DNA from: JAAZGD01 sp034003765
GTDB taxonomy: Bacteria; Bacillota; Clostridia; Peptostreptococcales; Anaerovoracaceae
Direction of reading: 5' to 3'
Assembly (NCBI GenBank): GCA_034003765.1
Contig: JAVEXZ010000007.1
Location: forward strand, 1 to 64,000
Length of the DNA: 64,000 nucleotides
Shown here: in pieces, positions 32,430 through 40,316 of the stretch
Position numbering within the stretch: the first letter of the stretch is position 1
Layout of the letters: each line of letters starts with the position of its first letter
Position numbers and translations under genes: made by a program
The notes under the pieces: generated by a model
Databases searched by the model: none
What the model was told of the DNA's origin: nothing
The model's input: only the letters and a program-made list of their open reading frames with translations

Positions 32430-32445
32430 CGAAGTGTACGTGTTC

Positions 32446-32676
32446 TTAGCTTAATCTTTCCTCAATGTACTTAACGATATCCCCTACGCTTTGGAACCTC
32501 TCGGCATCTTCGTCTGGAACCTCAAAATCAAATTCATCTTCTATGGCCATAATGATTTCTACTGCATCCAATGAGTCTGCTTCCAGATCCTTCATTAGGT
32601 GTGTTTCCATCTGAACTGCTGATTCCTCAACACTTAGCTGGTCACAAATTATATCTCTTACTTTTTTGAATGTCAT
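32446..32676 (-). CDS. acpP: Acyl carrier protein
   Basis: The 76-residue acidic protein has the DSLDAVEI motif with the serine that receives 4'-phosphopantetheine, and the typical four-helix pattern (LMKDLEADSLDAVEIIMAIE, FDFEVPDEDAERFQSVGDIVKYI). It carries growing fatty acids. It stands alone here, away from any fab cluster. Confidence 0.96.
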   Translation of the reverse strand: MTFKKVRDIICDQLSVEESAVQMETHLMKDLEADSLDAVEIIMAIEDEFDFEVPDEDAERFQSVGDIVKYIEERLS

Positions 32677-32831
32677 ATTTACTCCTCCATCAATGTTATT
32701 CTTCTATCTGTGAAATCCCTTTTGTTTTCTCCAGGACAGAATAGAGTCATTATAATAGGTTATTTTGTCTAATGCAAGGGTATTTGCAAAAAAATACTAT
32801 TTCAATGGGTTTCCTTTGATCACCCTCTTTT

Positions 32832-34790
32832 TTACTGGCTCTCTTCTTCCTCCAATAATTCTTCTAACCTGTGCCACTCTTCATAGGCCTCATCAATTTG
32901 ACGGTCTTTTTCCACTAATTGATGGGCGAGCTCTCCCAGTTTTGTTGAGTTGGTTCGAACATTTTCTTCTTCCATATCCTTGTAAATATCTGTTTTTTCC
33001 CTTTCCCAAGCTTCTATGTCCCCTTGCAATTTCACCAGCCGTTTTTTGTTTCTCCTAAGAGCTGCATCTGCTTCTTTGGTTTTTCGTCTTTGTATTTCTG
33101 AATGGGTTTCTTCTTCTGGGCTGTCCTCTCTTGTCCCTAGTAGCCCCGCCAAATATTGCTCTCCAGATTGTATGTTTTGTTTTTTCTCCATATAATAATC
33201 GTACTTGCCAAGATATTCAGTTATTCCATTAGCTTCTAGCTCAAGGATTCTGTGAGGCACCTTGTTTAGGAAGTATCGGTCATGAGATATACAAACAACT
33301 GCTCCCGGAAAATCTAAGAGGGCTTCTTCAAAAACTTCTTTGGATCCTATATCCAAGTGGTTGGTGGGTTCATCAAAAATCAAAACATTTGCCCCTGACA
33401 GCATAAGCTTCACCAAACTAAGTCTAGCTTTCTCCCCCCCACTAAGTTTCTCAACCTTAACAAAAACCATATCGTTCAAGAACAAAAACCGTCCTAAAAT
33501 ACTACGCATCTCTGTATCACTGTAAAGGCGGTATGCCGATTTCACCTCTTCCAATACAGTGTTTTCTGTGTTCAAATCCTGCTGTTCTTGGTCATAGTAG
33601 CCAAAGGCAACATTATGTCCAATTTTAAGATAACCACTATCTGGCAGTATGTCTTCCATTATTATCTTTAATAGTGTGGTCTTACCAATCCCGTTGTGGC
33701 CAACTATGCATATTCGTTCCCCTCTTTTCACATCAAGGTTCACGTTTTGAAATAATTCCTTGCGGTTCTGGCCCCTTCCAAAGCTCTTAGACAAATTCTC
33801 TGCCAGGATAACGTCTCGCCCGCTCTTATACTCTTCCTTAAAGCGGATCTTGATTTTCCCTAAAGTCCCTTGGGGCTTCTCCATTCTTTCTAGATGAGAA
33901 AGTCTTTTCTCTCTTGATGCAGCTCTCTTGGCCAGCTTTTCAGTGCCTCGCTCTTTGAATTTTCTTATAAGGTCTTCTTGTTTGTGGATTTCCTGTTGTT
34001 GGGATTGATACTTTCTAAAGGCCTCTTCTTGTAAAATTTTCTTCTTATCTGCATAATATGAATATGACCCTTCATAAATAGCCAGACGGTGGTTTTCTAT
34101 TTCAAAGGTTCTAGTTGTTACTTGATTAAGAAAGTATCTATCATGGGAAATAACTACAATGGTCCCTCTATAGCCTTTCAAATACTGCTCCAGCCACTTT
34201 AGCATACCAATATCTAAATGGTTGGTAGGCTCGTCCAGCAAAAGAAGATCTGGCTTTTGCAAGAGTAAACAAGCTAGGGCTAAACGCGTTTTCTCCCCTC
34301 CCGATAGGGTGGAGATTTTCTTATGGTACATTTCTTCGGAGAAGGCCATGCTTGATAGGACCCCCTTGATTTCACTTTTATACTTATATCCCCCTCGGTC
34401 TTCAAATTCATGTTGCATAGCTTCATACTGTTTTAATAAAGATGGGGTGTTTTTTCCATTAAGGCCAATGGCTTCTGCTAGGGTTTCCAGATCCTCTTCC
34501 ATTTTCATAAGGCCTCTAAATGTATCCTCTACTATATCTATGACATCCCTGTCATGTTCAAAGCCAGAATTCTGCTTTAGAAACCCCACCTCTTTATTTT
34601 TAGCAACAAAAAAATCACCGGCATCACTTAGAATATCTCCTGCCAGTATCTTTAAGAGCGTAGTTTTTCCAGCCCCGTTGGCTCCCACTAGGCCCACCCG
34701 ATCTCCTTCATTGACATGAAAGGAGATGCCAGATAGAATGGTATCCGTTCCATAGGATTTGGCTATTTCTTTAGCACTTAGTATAATCAT
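32832..34790 (-). CDS. ABC-F family ribosome-associated ATPase
   Basis: The protein has about 652 residues with two ABC domains and no membrane segments. Walker A motifs are GANGAGKT and GHNGIGKT, and each domain has an LSGGEK signature and DEPTNHLDI. The interdomain linker and a C-terminal coiled coil (about residues 570-650) are rich in charged residues. ABC-F proteins act on the ribosome in translation or antibiotic protection; the subtype here is not clear. The ATG at 34790 is chosen over 34817 because the latter adds ten non-conserved residues. It overlaps tsaD by 20 bases. Confidence 0.9.
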   Translation of the reverse strand: MIILSAKEIAKSYGTDTILSGISFHVNEGDRVGLVGANGAGKTTLLKILAGDILSDAGDFFVAKNKEVGFLKQNSGFEHDRDVIDIVEDTFRGLMKMEEDLETLAEAIGLNGKNTPSLLKQYEAMQHEFEDRGGYKYKSEIKGVLSSMAFSEEMYHKKISTLSGGEKTRLALACLLLQKPDLLLLDEPTNHLDIGMLKWLEQYLKGYRGTIVVISHDRYFLNQVTTRTFEIENHRLAIYEGSYSYYADKKKILQEEAFRKYQSQQQEIHKQEDLIRKFKERGTEKLAKRAASREKRLSHLERMEKPQGTLGKIKIRFKEEYKSGRDVILAENLSKSFGRGQNRKELFQNVNLDVKRGERICIVGHNGIGKTTLLKIIMEDILPDSGYLKIGHNVAFGYYDQEQQDLNTENTVLEEVKSAYRLYSDTEMRSILGRFLFLNDMVFVKVEKLSGGEKARLSLVKLMLSGANVLIFDEPTNHLDIGSKEVFEEALLDFPGAVVCISHDRYFLNKVPHRILELEANGITEYLGKYDYYMEKKQNIQSGEQYLAGLLGTREDSPEEETHSEIQRRKTKEADAALRRNKKRLVKLQGDIEAWEREKTDIYKDMEEENVRTNSTKLGELAHQLVEKDRQIDEAYEEWHRLEELLEEEESQ

Positions 34791-35808
34791 ATTCTGTTGG
34801 TAGACTGGGATAGGCATCCAAGTCTAGTTCTGACCTTTTCCCTTCCATGTATTTATAGTAGGCAGTACAACCTATCATAGCGGCATTGTCTGTGCATAAA
34901 TCTGATGTTGGATAATATAGGGTTAATGGAGCCTTGTGGCAAGCATCTTTCAACATGGTCCTTAGTCTTTTGTTAGCAGAAACTCCACCAGACAAGACTA
35001 GCTTTCCTGTCCCCATATTTACAGCAGCTCTCACTGATTTTTCTACTAATACTTCAAGAACCGCTTCTTGAAAACTAGCAGCTACATCTGCCACAGAGAC
35101 CTCTCGCCCGGCTTGTTTTTCTGAATTAATGTAATTTAATACTCCAGTTTTAATACCAGAAAAGCTAAAATCATATTGGTCTCTTTCTAGGTAAACCCTT
35201 TTAAAATGAATAGCCTTTGGGTCTCCCCCTAGAGCTGCTTTTTCAACTTGTGGGCCTCCAGGATATCCAAATCCCAAGACTCTTGCCACCTTGTCATAAG
35301 CCTCTCCTACTGCATCATCCCGAGTTTGTCCTAGTTGCTTCCATTTGTTGTAGTCTTCAACTTGTACAATGGCTGTATGGCCTCCACTGACTATTAAGCC
35401 AGTAAAAGGTGGGCAGAGTCCTTCGTGTTGAATATAATTTGCGGCTACATGGCCCATTCTGTGGTCAACTCCAACTAAGGGCTTACCAAGTGTGTAGGCT
35501 ATGGTTTTAGCCGTAGAAAGGCCGATTAAGAGGGCTCCCACAAGGCCAGGCCCGCATGTGGCGGCTAACATATCTATTTCATCCCAAGCTATACAGGCTT
35601 CTCTCATAGCCTGGTCTGTTACTAGGTTAATGTTTTCCAAGTGATGTCTAGAAGCAATCTCTGGCACCACTCCCCCAAATGCTTGGTGGATTGGTATTTG
35701 CGAAGCTATAATATTAGAAAGCACCTGGCGACCATCTTGCAATATTGCAACTGAGGTTTCATCACAAGAGGTTTCAAATGCCATAGTGATATGCTTACCG
35801 TCTTTCAT
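34771..35808 (-). CDS. tsaD: tRNA threonylcarbamoyladenosine synthesis protein TsaD
   Basis: The 345-residue ASKHA-fold protein has the Kae1/Gcp signatures ETSCDETSVA, ASRHHLENI (metal-binding His), GPGLVGALLIGLSTAK, and LVVSGG-like LIVSGGHTAIV. With TsaB and TsaE it transfers the threonylcarbamoyl group to A37 of ANN-decoding tRNAs. It overlaps rimI by 14 bases. tsaE, tsaB, rimI and tsaD form the full cluster. Confidence 0.97.
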   Translation of the reverse strand: MKDGKHITMAFETSCDETSVAILQDGRQVLSNIIASQIPIHQAFGGVVPEIASRHHLENINLVTDQAMREACIAWDEIDMLAATCGPGLVGALLIGLSTAKTIAYTLGKPLVGVDHRMGHVAANYIQHEGLCPPFTGLIVSGGHTAIVQVEDYNKWKQLGQTRDDAVGEAYDKVARVLGFGYPGGPQVEKAALGGDPKAIHFKRVYLERDQYDFSFSGIKTGVLNYINSEKQAGREVSVADVAASFQEAVLEVLVEKSVRAAVNMGTGKLVLSGGVSANKRLRTMLKDACHKAPLTLYYPTSDLCTDNAAMIGCTAYYKYMEGKRSELDLDAYPSLPTEYDYTKC

Positions 35809-36280
35809 TTTGGGCTCCTTCTCGTATATATTCTGGTGGGTGATACCACATTATTACTGCATCTTGCTCTTCCATTTCGTAATAACCTGGCCTAAAACCA
35901 ACCTCTTCAAATCCAAGGTCCTTATAAAGTTTACGGGCTCCTATATTTGAGGCCATAACCTCTAGTGTGAAGCTTTGGCAGCCACTATTTGCCCCTGCTT
36001 CCATAAGGGCTTTTACCAGGTCTCCGCCTATTCCCCGTCTTCGAAATTTTGGGTCCACAGCAATTCTGGTAATATGTCCTTCATCTAAAATAATCCACAA
36101 GCCTGCATAGCCAATAACTTGTCCTTGAATATCTGCCACCACATAGTGAGTCCTATCATGGTTCCCCAATTCTTGTTGTAAGGTTTCCAAGCTCCAGGGT
36201 TTTTCGAAACCCCATAATTCTATTTTCATTAGTTCATGAATATCTCCAGCTTCAGCAGCTCGAATGGCTGCCTTACACAT
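35795..36280 (-). CDS. rimI: Ribosomal-protein-alanine N-acetyltransferase RimI
   Basis: The GNAT-fold protein has about 161 residues from MCKAAIRAAEAGD at 36280. The acetyl-CoA pyrophosphate loop is VDPKFRRRGIGGDLVKAL, and the ending LGFEEVGFRPGYYE fits RimI. The start is chosen because it overlaps the tsaB stop (ATGTGTAA); a longer in-frame start at 36319 lies inside tsaB. It sits between tsaB and tsaD, the usual place. It acetylates protein N-termini. Confidence 0.9.
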   Translation of the reverse strand: MCKAAIRAAEAGDIHELMKIELWGFEKPWSLETLQQELGNHDRTHYVVADIQGQVIGYAGLWIILDEGHITRIAVDPKFRRRGIGGDLVKALMEAGANSGCQSFTLEVMASNIGARKLYKDLGFEEVGFRPGYYEMEEQDAVIMWYHPPEYIREGAQNERR

Positions 36281-37109
36281 GAAGGGTCCCAGCCTTAAGC
36301 TTCTGCTCAGCTTCTGCAAGCCTCATGTATTGGGGCATTAATTCATTATATGAAAGGAACATCCCCTTATCCCAGCCCTCTTTGGCTATTAAGGCTCCCC
36401 ACCTAGCTCTTTGGTATCTTCTATCTTCATCAGCAAAGCTAATCCTTATTCCCATTTCTTTGGCCCAGACTTTAATGCTATCACCGTAACGGCTAATGCC
36501 ATCCCCGTAAAAAATTGCCTCTTTCCAATGACCTCTCTCTAGACTTCCTATTCTTTCAAGGTAATCTCCTAGGCTATAGGCAGCTTCTTCTACCAAGGTT
36601 TTGCCTTTATAGAAGGCTGCCCCATATAGCTGATCTCTTCTTGCATCTATTATTGGGCACACAAGCATCCTTTGGTCTTCATTGCATTCCTGGTATTCCT
36701 TGCCTTCATTACCGTCCTTGCCGTCCTTGCCGTCCTTGTCGTCCTTGTCTTCATTACCGCCCTTGTCGTCCTTGTCTTCATTACCGCCCTTGTCGCCCTT
36801 GCCATTATACAAAAATGTCTGTAGGGTTGGTATGGATATACAAGGGATCCCCATGGATTGAGAAAAAGCTCTAGCAGTGGAGACCCCAATCCTAATCCCT
36901 GTAAAGGATCCAGGTCCAACAGAAGCCGCCACAGCAGATATATCTCCTGGGACTAGGGCATTTTCTTCTAGTAGAGATTTGGTCATGGGAATTAGGGACG
37001 TGAGGTGATTATAGCCTTTTTCACCCACCTTTTCCCATATAGCCCCTTCCTCATTAATTATAGCAACAGATGCCATGGGGCCTGTTGTTTCCATGGTTAA
37101 AATCCACAT
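36273..37109 (-). CDS. tsaB: TsaB, tRNA t6A synthesis partner, with repeat insertion
   Basis: The 278-residue protein matches TsaB (YeaZ), the non-catalytic partner of TsaD: ILTMETTGPMASVAI, VGPGSFTGIRIGVSTARAF and IIDARRDQLYGAAF. The family is usually about 230 residues. The extra length is a hydrophilic insertion at residues 103-146, rich in Gly, Asp, Lys and Asn and built from DKDDKGGNE repeats, placed between two core elements. It probably forms a surface loop. It overlaps tsaE by 13 bases. Confidence 0.93.
   Translation of the reverse strand: MWILTMETTGPMASVAIINEEGAIWEKVGEKGYNHLTSLIPMTKSLLEENALVPGDISAVAASVGPGSFTGIRIGVSTARAFSQSMGIPCISIPTLQTFLYNGKGDKGGNEDKDDKGGNEDKDDKDGKDGKDGNEGKEYQECNEDQRMLVCPIIDARRDQLYGAAFYKGKTLVEEAAYSLGDYLERIGSLERGHWKEAIFYGDGISRYGDSIKVWAKEMGIRISFADEDRRYQRARWGALIAKEGWDKGMFLSYNELMPQYMRLAEAEQKLKAGTLHV
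36672..36803. repeat. Coding minisatellite inside tsaB
   Basis: Short units related to GACAAGGACGACAAGGGC repeat in frame and encode the Lys/Asp/Gly-rich insertion. Units are 9, 12 and 27 bases, all multiples of three, so the frame survives copy-number change. Confidence 0.8.
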
Positions 37110-37552
37110 AAATCAACTCCCTCTAATCCTTCTACTAAATACCTTCGCTGGTGGTCTAGTTCACCGTAATTCAAATAGATATATATTGTGCCTGGTGGTA
37201 ACAAGCTCTGGATTTTGTCTGCCCACTCTATTACGGTTACCCCTTGCCCATAAAAATAATCTTCATAGCCAAGGTCTAGCAGGTCTTGTGGACCGTTTAG
37301 TCGGTATACATCAAAGTGATAAAGAGGAATTCTCCCATTCCTGTATTCCTGTATCACAGTAAATGTAGGACTTGTTATTATTTCTTCCACACCAAGGCCT
37401 TCTCCTATGTATTTTGTTAGGGTGGTTTTCCCACTACCTAGGTCTCCAAAGAGGGCAACAACAGAACCGGGCTCCAAATGGCTAGCCAATTGATGCCCGA
37501 ATTCTCTGGTATCCTTTTCATTTTCTATTAATATTTCTTGAACCTTGACCAT
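37097..37552 (-). CDS. tsaE: TsaE, tRNA t6A synthesis ATPase
   Basis: The 151-residue P-loop ATPase has GDLGSGKTTLTKYIGEGLG and the typical SPTFTVIQEYRNGRIPLYHFDVYRL and EWADKI segments. It resets the TsaBD complex after each reaction. It begins the tsaE-tsaB-rimI-tsaD run. Its start region is tandemly duplicated (32 bp), and the scaffold shows a false gap just upstream. Confidence 0.95.
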   Translation of the reverse strand: MVKVQEILIENEKDTREFGHQLASHLEPGSVVALFGDLGSGKTTLTKYIGEGLGVEEIITSPTFTVIQEYRNGRIPLYHFDVYRLNGPQDLLDLGYEDYFYGQGVTVIEWADKIQSLLPPGTIYIYLNYGELDHQRRYLVEGLEGVDLCGF

Positions 37553-37584
37553 TATATTCCTATCTTTTCTTGAACCTTGACCAT

Positions 37585-37684
37585 NNNNNNNNNNNNNNNN
37601 NNNNNNNNNNNNNNNNNNNNNNNNNNNNNNNNNNNNNNNNNNNNNNNNNNNNNNNNNNNNNNNNNNNNNNNNNNNNNNNNNNNN
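37585..37684. other. Assembly gap (100 N), artefactual
   Basis: The 127 bases before the gap (37458-37584) are identical to the 127 bases after it (37685-37811). An exact 127-bp overlap is what two contigs sharing a k=127 graph node would show. The contigs should be merged rather than separated. Confidence 0.95.
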
Positions 37685-37811
37685 ACAACAGAACCGGGCT
37701 CCAAATGGCTAGCCAATTGATGCCCGAATTCTCTGGTATCCTTTTCATTTTCTATTAATATTTCTTGAACCTTGACCATTATATTCCTATCTTTTCTTGA
37801 ACCTTGACCAT
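37685..37811 (-). other. Duplicate of the tsaE 5' end, scaffold artefact
   Basis: This is an exact copy of 37458-37584. It carries the first 31 codons of tsaE and a 32-bp upstream unit. It is not a second gene. After merging, ribU is followed directly by tsaE. Confidence 0.9.
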
Positions 37812-37825
37812 TATATTCCTATCTT
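37762..37825. repeat. 32-bp tandem duplication of the tsaE start region
   Basis: Two perfect 32-bp units (37762-37793 and 37794-37825) each carry the start ATGGTCAAGGTTCAAGAA preceded by AGATAGGAATATA. The upstream unit makes a ten-codon frame (MVKVQEKIGI) whose stop overlaps the true tsaE ATG as TAATG. Confidence 0.85.
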
Positions 37826-38373
37826 CTTAAGAAACCAGACAGACGCTTATAAAGCAAAAATGTAATTATGGAATTAATACCAGCCTTTACAAAGTTAAAG
37901 GCTAAAATAAAGGGCATTAATTGTAGTATAACTGACCGAGGTGCTCCCATAAAGAGGGGGGTAATAATCAGGTTTGCAAAGAACATTACCACTACCATTG
38001 CTAGTGTTCCTGATGCCAAGGCAATCATGGCACTTTTTCTGCTTTTACCACGATTGTATATCACCCCTGCAACAACCACAAAGGTGCCAGTAGCAATTAT
38101 ATGCATAATTATACCATATATTCCACTGTGGGCACTAACAGTTGTTCCTTGTATTACAGATGTAACTACGGTTAAGCCTAAACCCGCCAAAGGTCCAAAG
38201 GCAAATGTTCCTATTAGAATGGAAATATCTGCTGGGTCATATTCCAAAAATGGAACCGCTGGAAATAGAGGGAAGTGGATAAAATATACTAGCACCACGG
38301 ATATGGCTACCAACATCCCCATTTTTGCTAATCGTACCGTTCTTTTTTGTGTGTTCAAATTGTAGTCATTCAT
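37819..38373 (-). CDS. ribU: Riboflavin ECF transporter S component RibU
   Basis: This 184-residue membrane protein starts at MNDYNLNTQKRT at 38373, where AGGAGGA precedes the ATG. It has six hydrophobic segments, including MLVAISVVLVYFIHFPLFP and YDPADISILIGTFAFGPLAG, the S-component pattern. The FMN riboswitch directly upstream identifies the ligand as riboflavin. It needs the shared EcfAAT module, which is not in the window. It heads the t6A operon. Confidence 0.93.
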   Translation of the reverse strand: MNDYNLNTQKRTVRLAKMGMLVAISVVLVYFIHFPLFPAVPFLEYDPADISILIGTFAFGPLAGLGLTVVTSVIQGTTVSAHSGIYGIIMHIIATGTFVVVAGVIYNRGKSRKSAMIALASGTLAMVVVMFFANLIITPLFMGAPRSVILQLMPFILAFNFVKAGINSIITFLLYKRLSGFLRR

Positions 38374-38414
38374 TTCAAATTCCTCCTGTTTTAATGATGG
38401 GAATCTGTCAGGTA

Positions 38415-38451
38415 AAAATAAACCCTGGAGCACTCAACAAAGCCCCAGGGT
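38415..38451 (-). terminator. Terminator of the FMN riboswitch expression platform
   Basis: ACCCTGG and CCAGGGT form a stem around a 16-base loop and are followed on the minus strand by TTATTTTT. It lies between the aptamer and ribU, so FMN binding would cause early termination. Confidence 0.85.
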
Positions 38452-38474
38452 ATTACACGCGAAATATTCGCTTG

Positions 38475-38615
38475 TTTCTTTCATCCGGACTGTAACCGTC
38501 GGTATCGGAATCAAACCGATTCGGCAAGAGATATTATTCTCAAGCTCGTGGACTTGTAGCAAGTATTTGCTCTTTACCACCGGTGAGGACTCGCACCTCG
38601 CCCTGAAACAGATTA
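38475..38615 (-). ncRNA. FMN riboswitch (RFN element)
   Basis: On the minus strand the conserved blocks are present in order: CAGGGCGAGGTGCGAGTCC, ACCGGTGGTA, the CGAGCTTGAG region, GGTTTGATTCCGATACC, GACGGTTACAGTCCGGATG and AAAGAA. These match the RFN consensus, which binds FMN and turns off ribU. Confidence 0.97.
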
Positions 38616-38727
38616 TTTAATTTATAACAATATTATACATCTAAATATTTAGTCTTTCAAGTTTTTTCCTTAATTGTTAAATCGGTTTTTTTAGGGCTTT
38701 TTTTAGCAAGAACTCGCATTATTTCTA

Positions 38728-38895
38728 ATTCATAAATCGCCTTTGTTAGTTGATAAATGCCCTATCCCTGATTCATAAATCGCCTTTGTTAGTTGATAAA
38801 TGCCCTATCCCTAATTCATAAATCGCCTTTGTTAGTCGATAAATGCCCTATTTCTAATTCATAAATCGCCTTACTTTGTTAATTCATAAATTGCC
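38728..38895. repeat. Tandem 43-bp repeats at the 3' end of pepV
   Basis: Units beginning ATTCATAAATCGCC start at 38728, 38771, 38814 and 38857, exactly 43 bases apart. A fifth partial copy, ATTCATAAATTGCC, lies inside the last codons of pepV. The array seems to have grown from the gene's own 3' end. It occupies most of the gap between pepV and the FMN riboswitch. Confidence 0.9.
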
Positions 38896-40316
38896 TGTGC
38901 GTATATTGCCGCCGCCAACATTAGCTTGTCAATATCCATGTATTCATCCTTTTGATGAGCAACCTCCTCATCTCCAGGAAATGAAGGTCCAAAGGCTACA
39001 AAGTTATTCATTGACCTTGCATATGTGCCTCCACCTATGATAGCGGCCTTGCTGGTTTGGTCTCCTGTATAGTCTTTGTATATAGACATGAGCTGCTGGA
39101 TAAGAGGATTATCTTCTGCAAAATATATGGGTTTTTGAATCATCCTTTTTACAATCCCCATATCATAAGGTGAAAGGGCTGCCATCAAAGTCTCATAAAA
39201 GACATCTTCCTCTAGGGTGACTGGGTAACGAATATTCACCGTAACTCTAGCCTCTTTACTATTAATATTTGCTTTCCCAATATTTAGGATCAAAGATCCA
39301 CTCTCCTTATCAGAAAAATCTACCCCTAAAAGTTTCCCCCCTAAATCAAAAGCTATATGCTTTTTGTAAAATTCTATGAAATCATTAACATCGTCTTCGG
39401 AAAATATGAGGGTGCTTAAAAAATCCATAATAATTGAAATAGCATTGACACCCCTTTCTGGCCGAGCACCATGGGCACTTACACCACTTGTTGTAATTTC
39501 CATGCTCTTACCACAAAGCCTTGACTTCACCTTATAGTCCTTTTTATAGTTATATTCCTCGATTTTCTCTTCCAGCATCTCATAGTGCTTTGGGTCTTTA
39601 TGAAATACTAGGGCTCTAGCGGAATCAGCAACCATATTAGGCGCCTGGCCGCCCTTTAAGGACCTTAACTCCAATCCCCTTTCAATGCCTAAGGTTTTGG
39701 ATAGCTTTTTTACGATATCAAATGTTAAAATACCTTTTTCCCCTCTTATTACCGGGAACTCTGCATCAGGAGTAAAACCGAAATCTGGTGGGCTTTCTCG
39801 AGCCAAGTAATAGTCCATACCAGACCAACCGGTCTCTTCGTCAAGACCTAGGATCAAACGTATACCCTTGGCTGGTTGATGCCCCAAATCCTTAAGGATC
39901 TTCAAGGCATAAAAAACTGCTATAGTAGGACCCTTATCATCAAGGGCTCCTCTACCATAAATTTTGCCACCTTCTATTTGTCCACCAAAAGCCTCATACT
40001 TCCAAGAAGAACCCTCAGGTACAACGTCTAAATGAAGCAAAACCCCCATGGTTTCCTCCTTGCCTTCTCCGAAATCAATGTGGGCTCCGTAATGGTCTAC
40101 GTTATAAAAAATGAAACCCTCTCTTTGGGCAATTTTCTTCATAAACAAAAGTGCTTCATGAACACCCTTGCCAAAGGGTAGAATTTGTCCTTGGTATTCA
40201 AGAGCATCTCCTCTTAAACTTTTAATTTTCAAGAGTTGGGACAGGTCCTCTAGCAGTGCATCCTTATTTTTTTCTAACTCCTCAGTGATTATATCTTTGC
40301 TTAATACCCTAGTCAT
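38871..40316 (-). CDS. pepV: M20-family dipeptidase PepV
   Basis: This zinc peptidase has about 481 residues and hydrolyses dipeptides, including Xaa-His and beta-Ala types. Metal-binding features are LLHLDVVPEG, GRGALDDKGPTIAVFYALK, DEETGWSGMDYYLA and the final GGTYARSM region. The ATG at 40316 overlaps the capA stop (ATGACTAG) and is preferred over a TTG at 40325. It supports amino-acid nutrition. Confidence 0.92.
   Translation of the reverse strand: MTRVLSKDIITEELEKNKDALLEDLSQLLKIKSLRGDALEYQGQILPFGKGVHEALLFMKKIAQREGFIFYNVDHYGAHIDFGEGKEETMGVLLHLDVVPEGSSWKYEAFGGQIEGGKIYGRGALDDKGPTIAVFYALKILKDLGHQPAKGIRLILGLDEETGWSGMDYYLARESPPDFGFTPDAEFPVIRGEKGILTFDIVKKLSKTLGIERGLELRSLKGGQAPNMVADSARALVFHKDPKHYEMLEEKIEEYNYKKDYKVKSRLCGKSMEITTSGVSAHGARPERGVNAISIIMDFLSTLIFSEDDVNDFIEFYKKHIAFDLGGKLLGVDFSDKESGSLILNIGKANINSKEARVTVNIRYPVTLEEDVFYETLMAALSPYDMGIVKRMIQKPIYFAEDNPLIQQLMSIYKDYTGDQTSKAAIIGGGTYARSMNNFVAFGPSFPGDEEVAHQKDEYMDIDKLMLAAAIYAQAIYELTK

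Noticed and set aside
32357..32445. Rex autoregulatory site before rex
   Set aside because: Only a single TTAACA half-site is seen, with no matching second half at proper spacing.
36515..36874. Plus-strand Cys/Pro/Arg-rich open frame
   Set aside because: It is the opposite-strand shadow of the repeat insertion in tsaB.
37685..37779. A second, truncated tsaE gene
   Set aside because: It is an exact copy produced by unmerged contig overlap, not a biological duplication.
38728..38895. CRISPR array
   Set aside because: The 43-bp units run head to tail without variable spacers and come from the pepV end; no cas genes are present.
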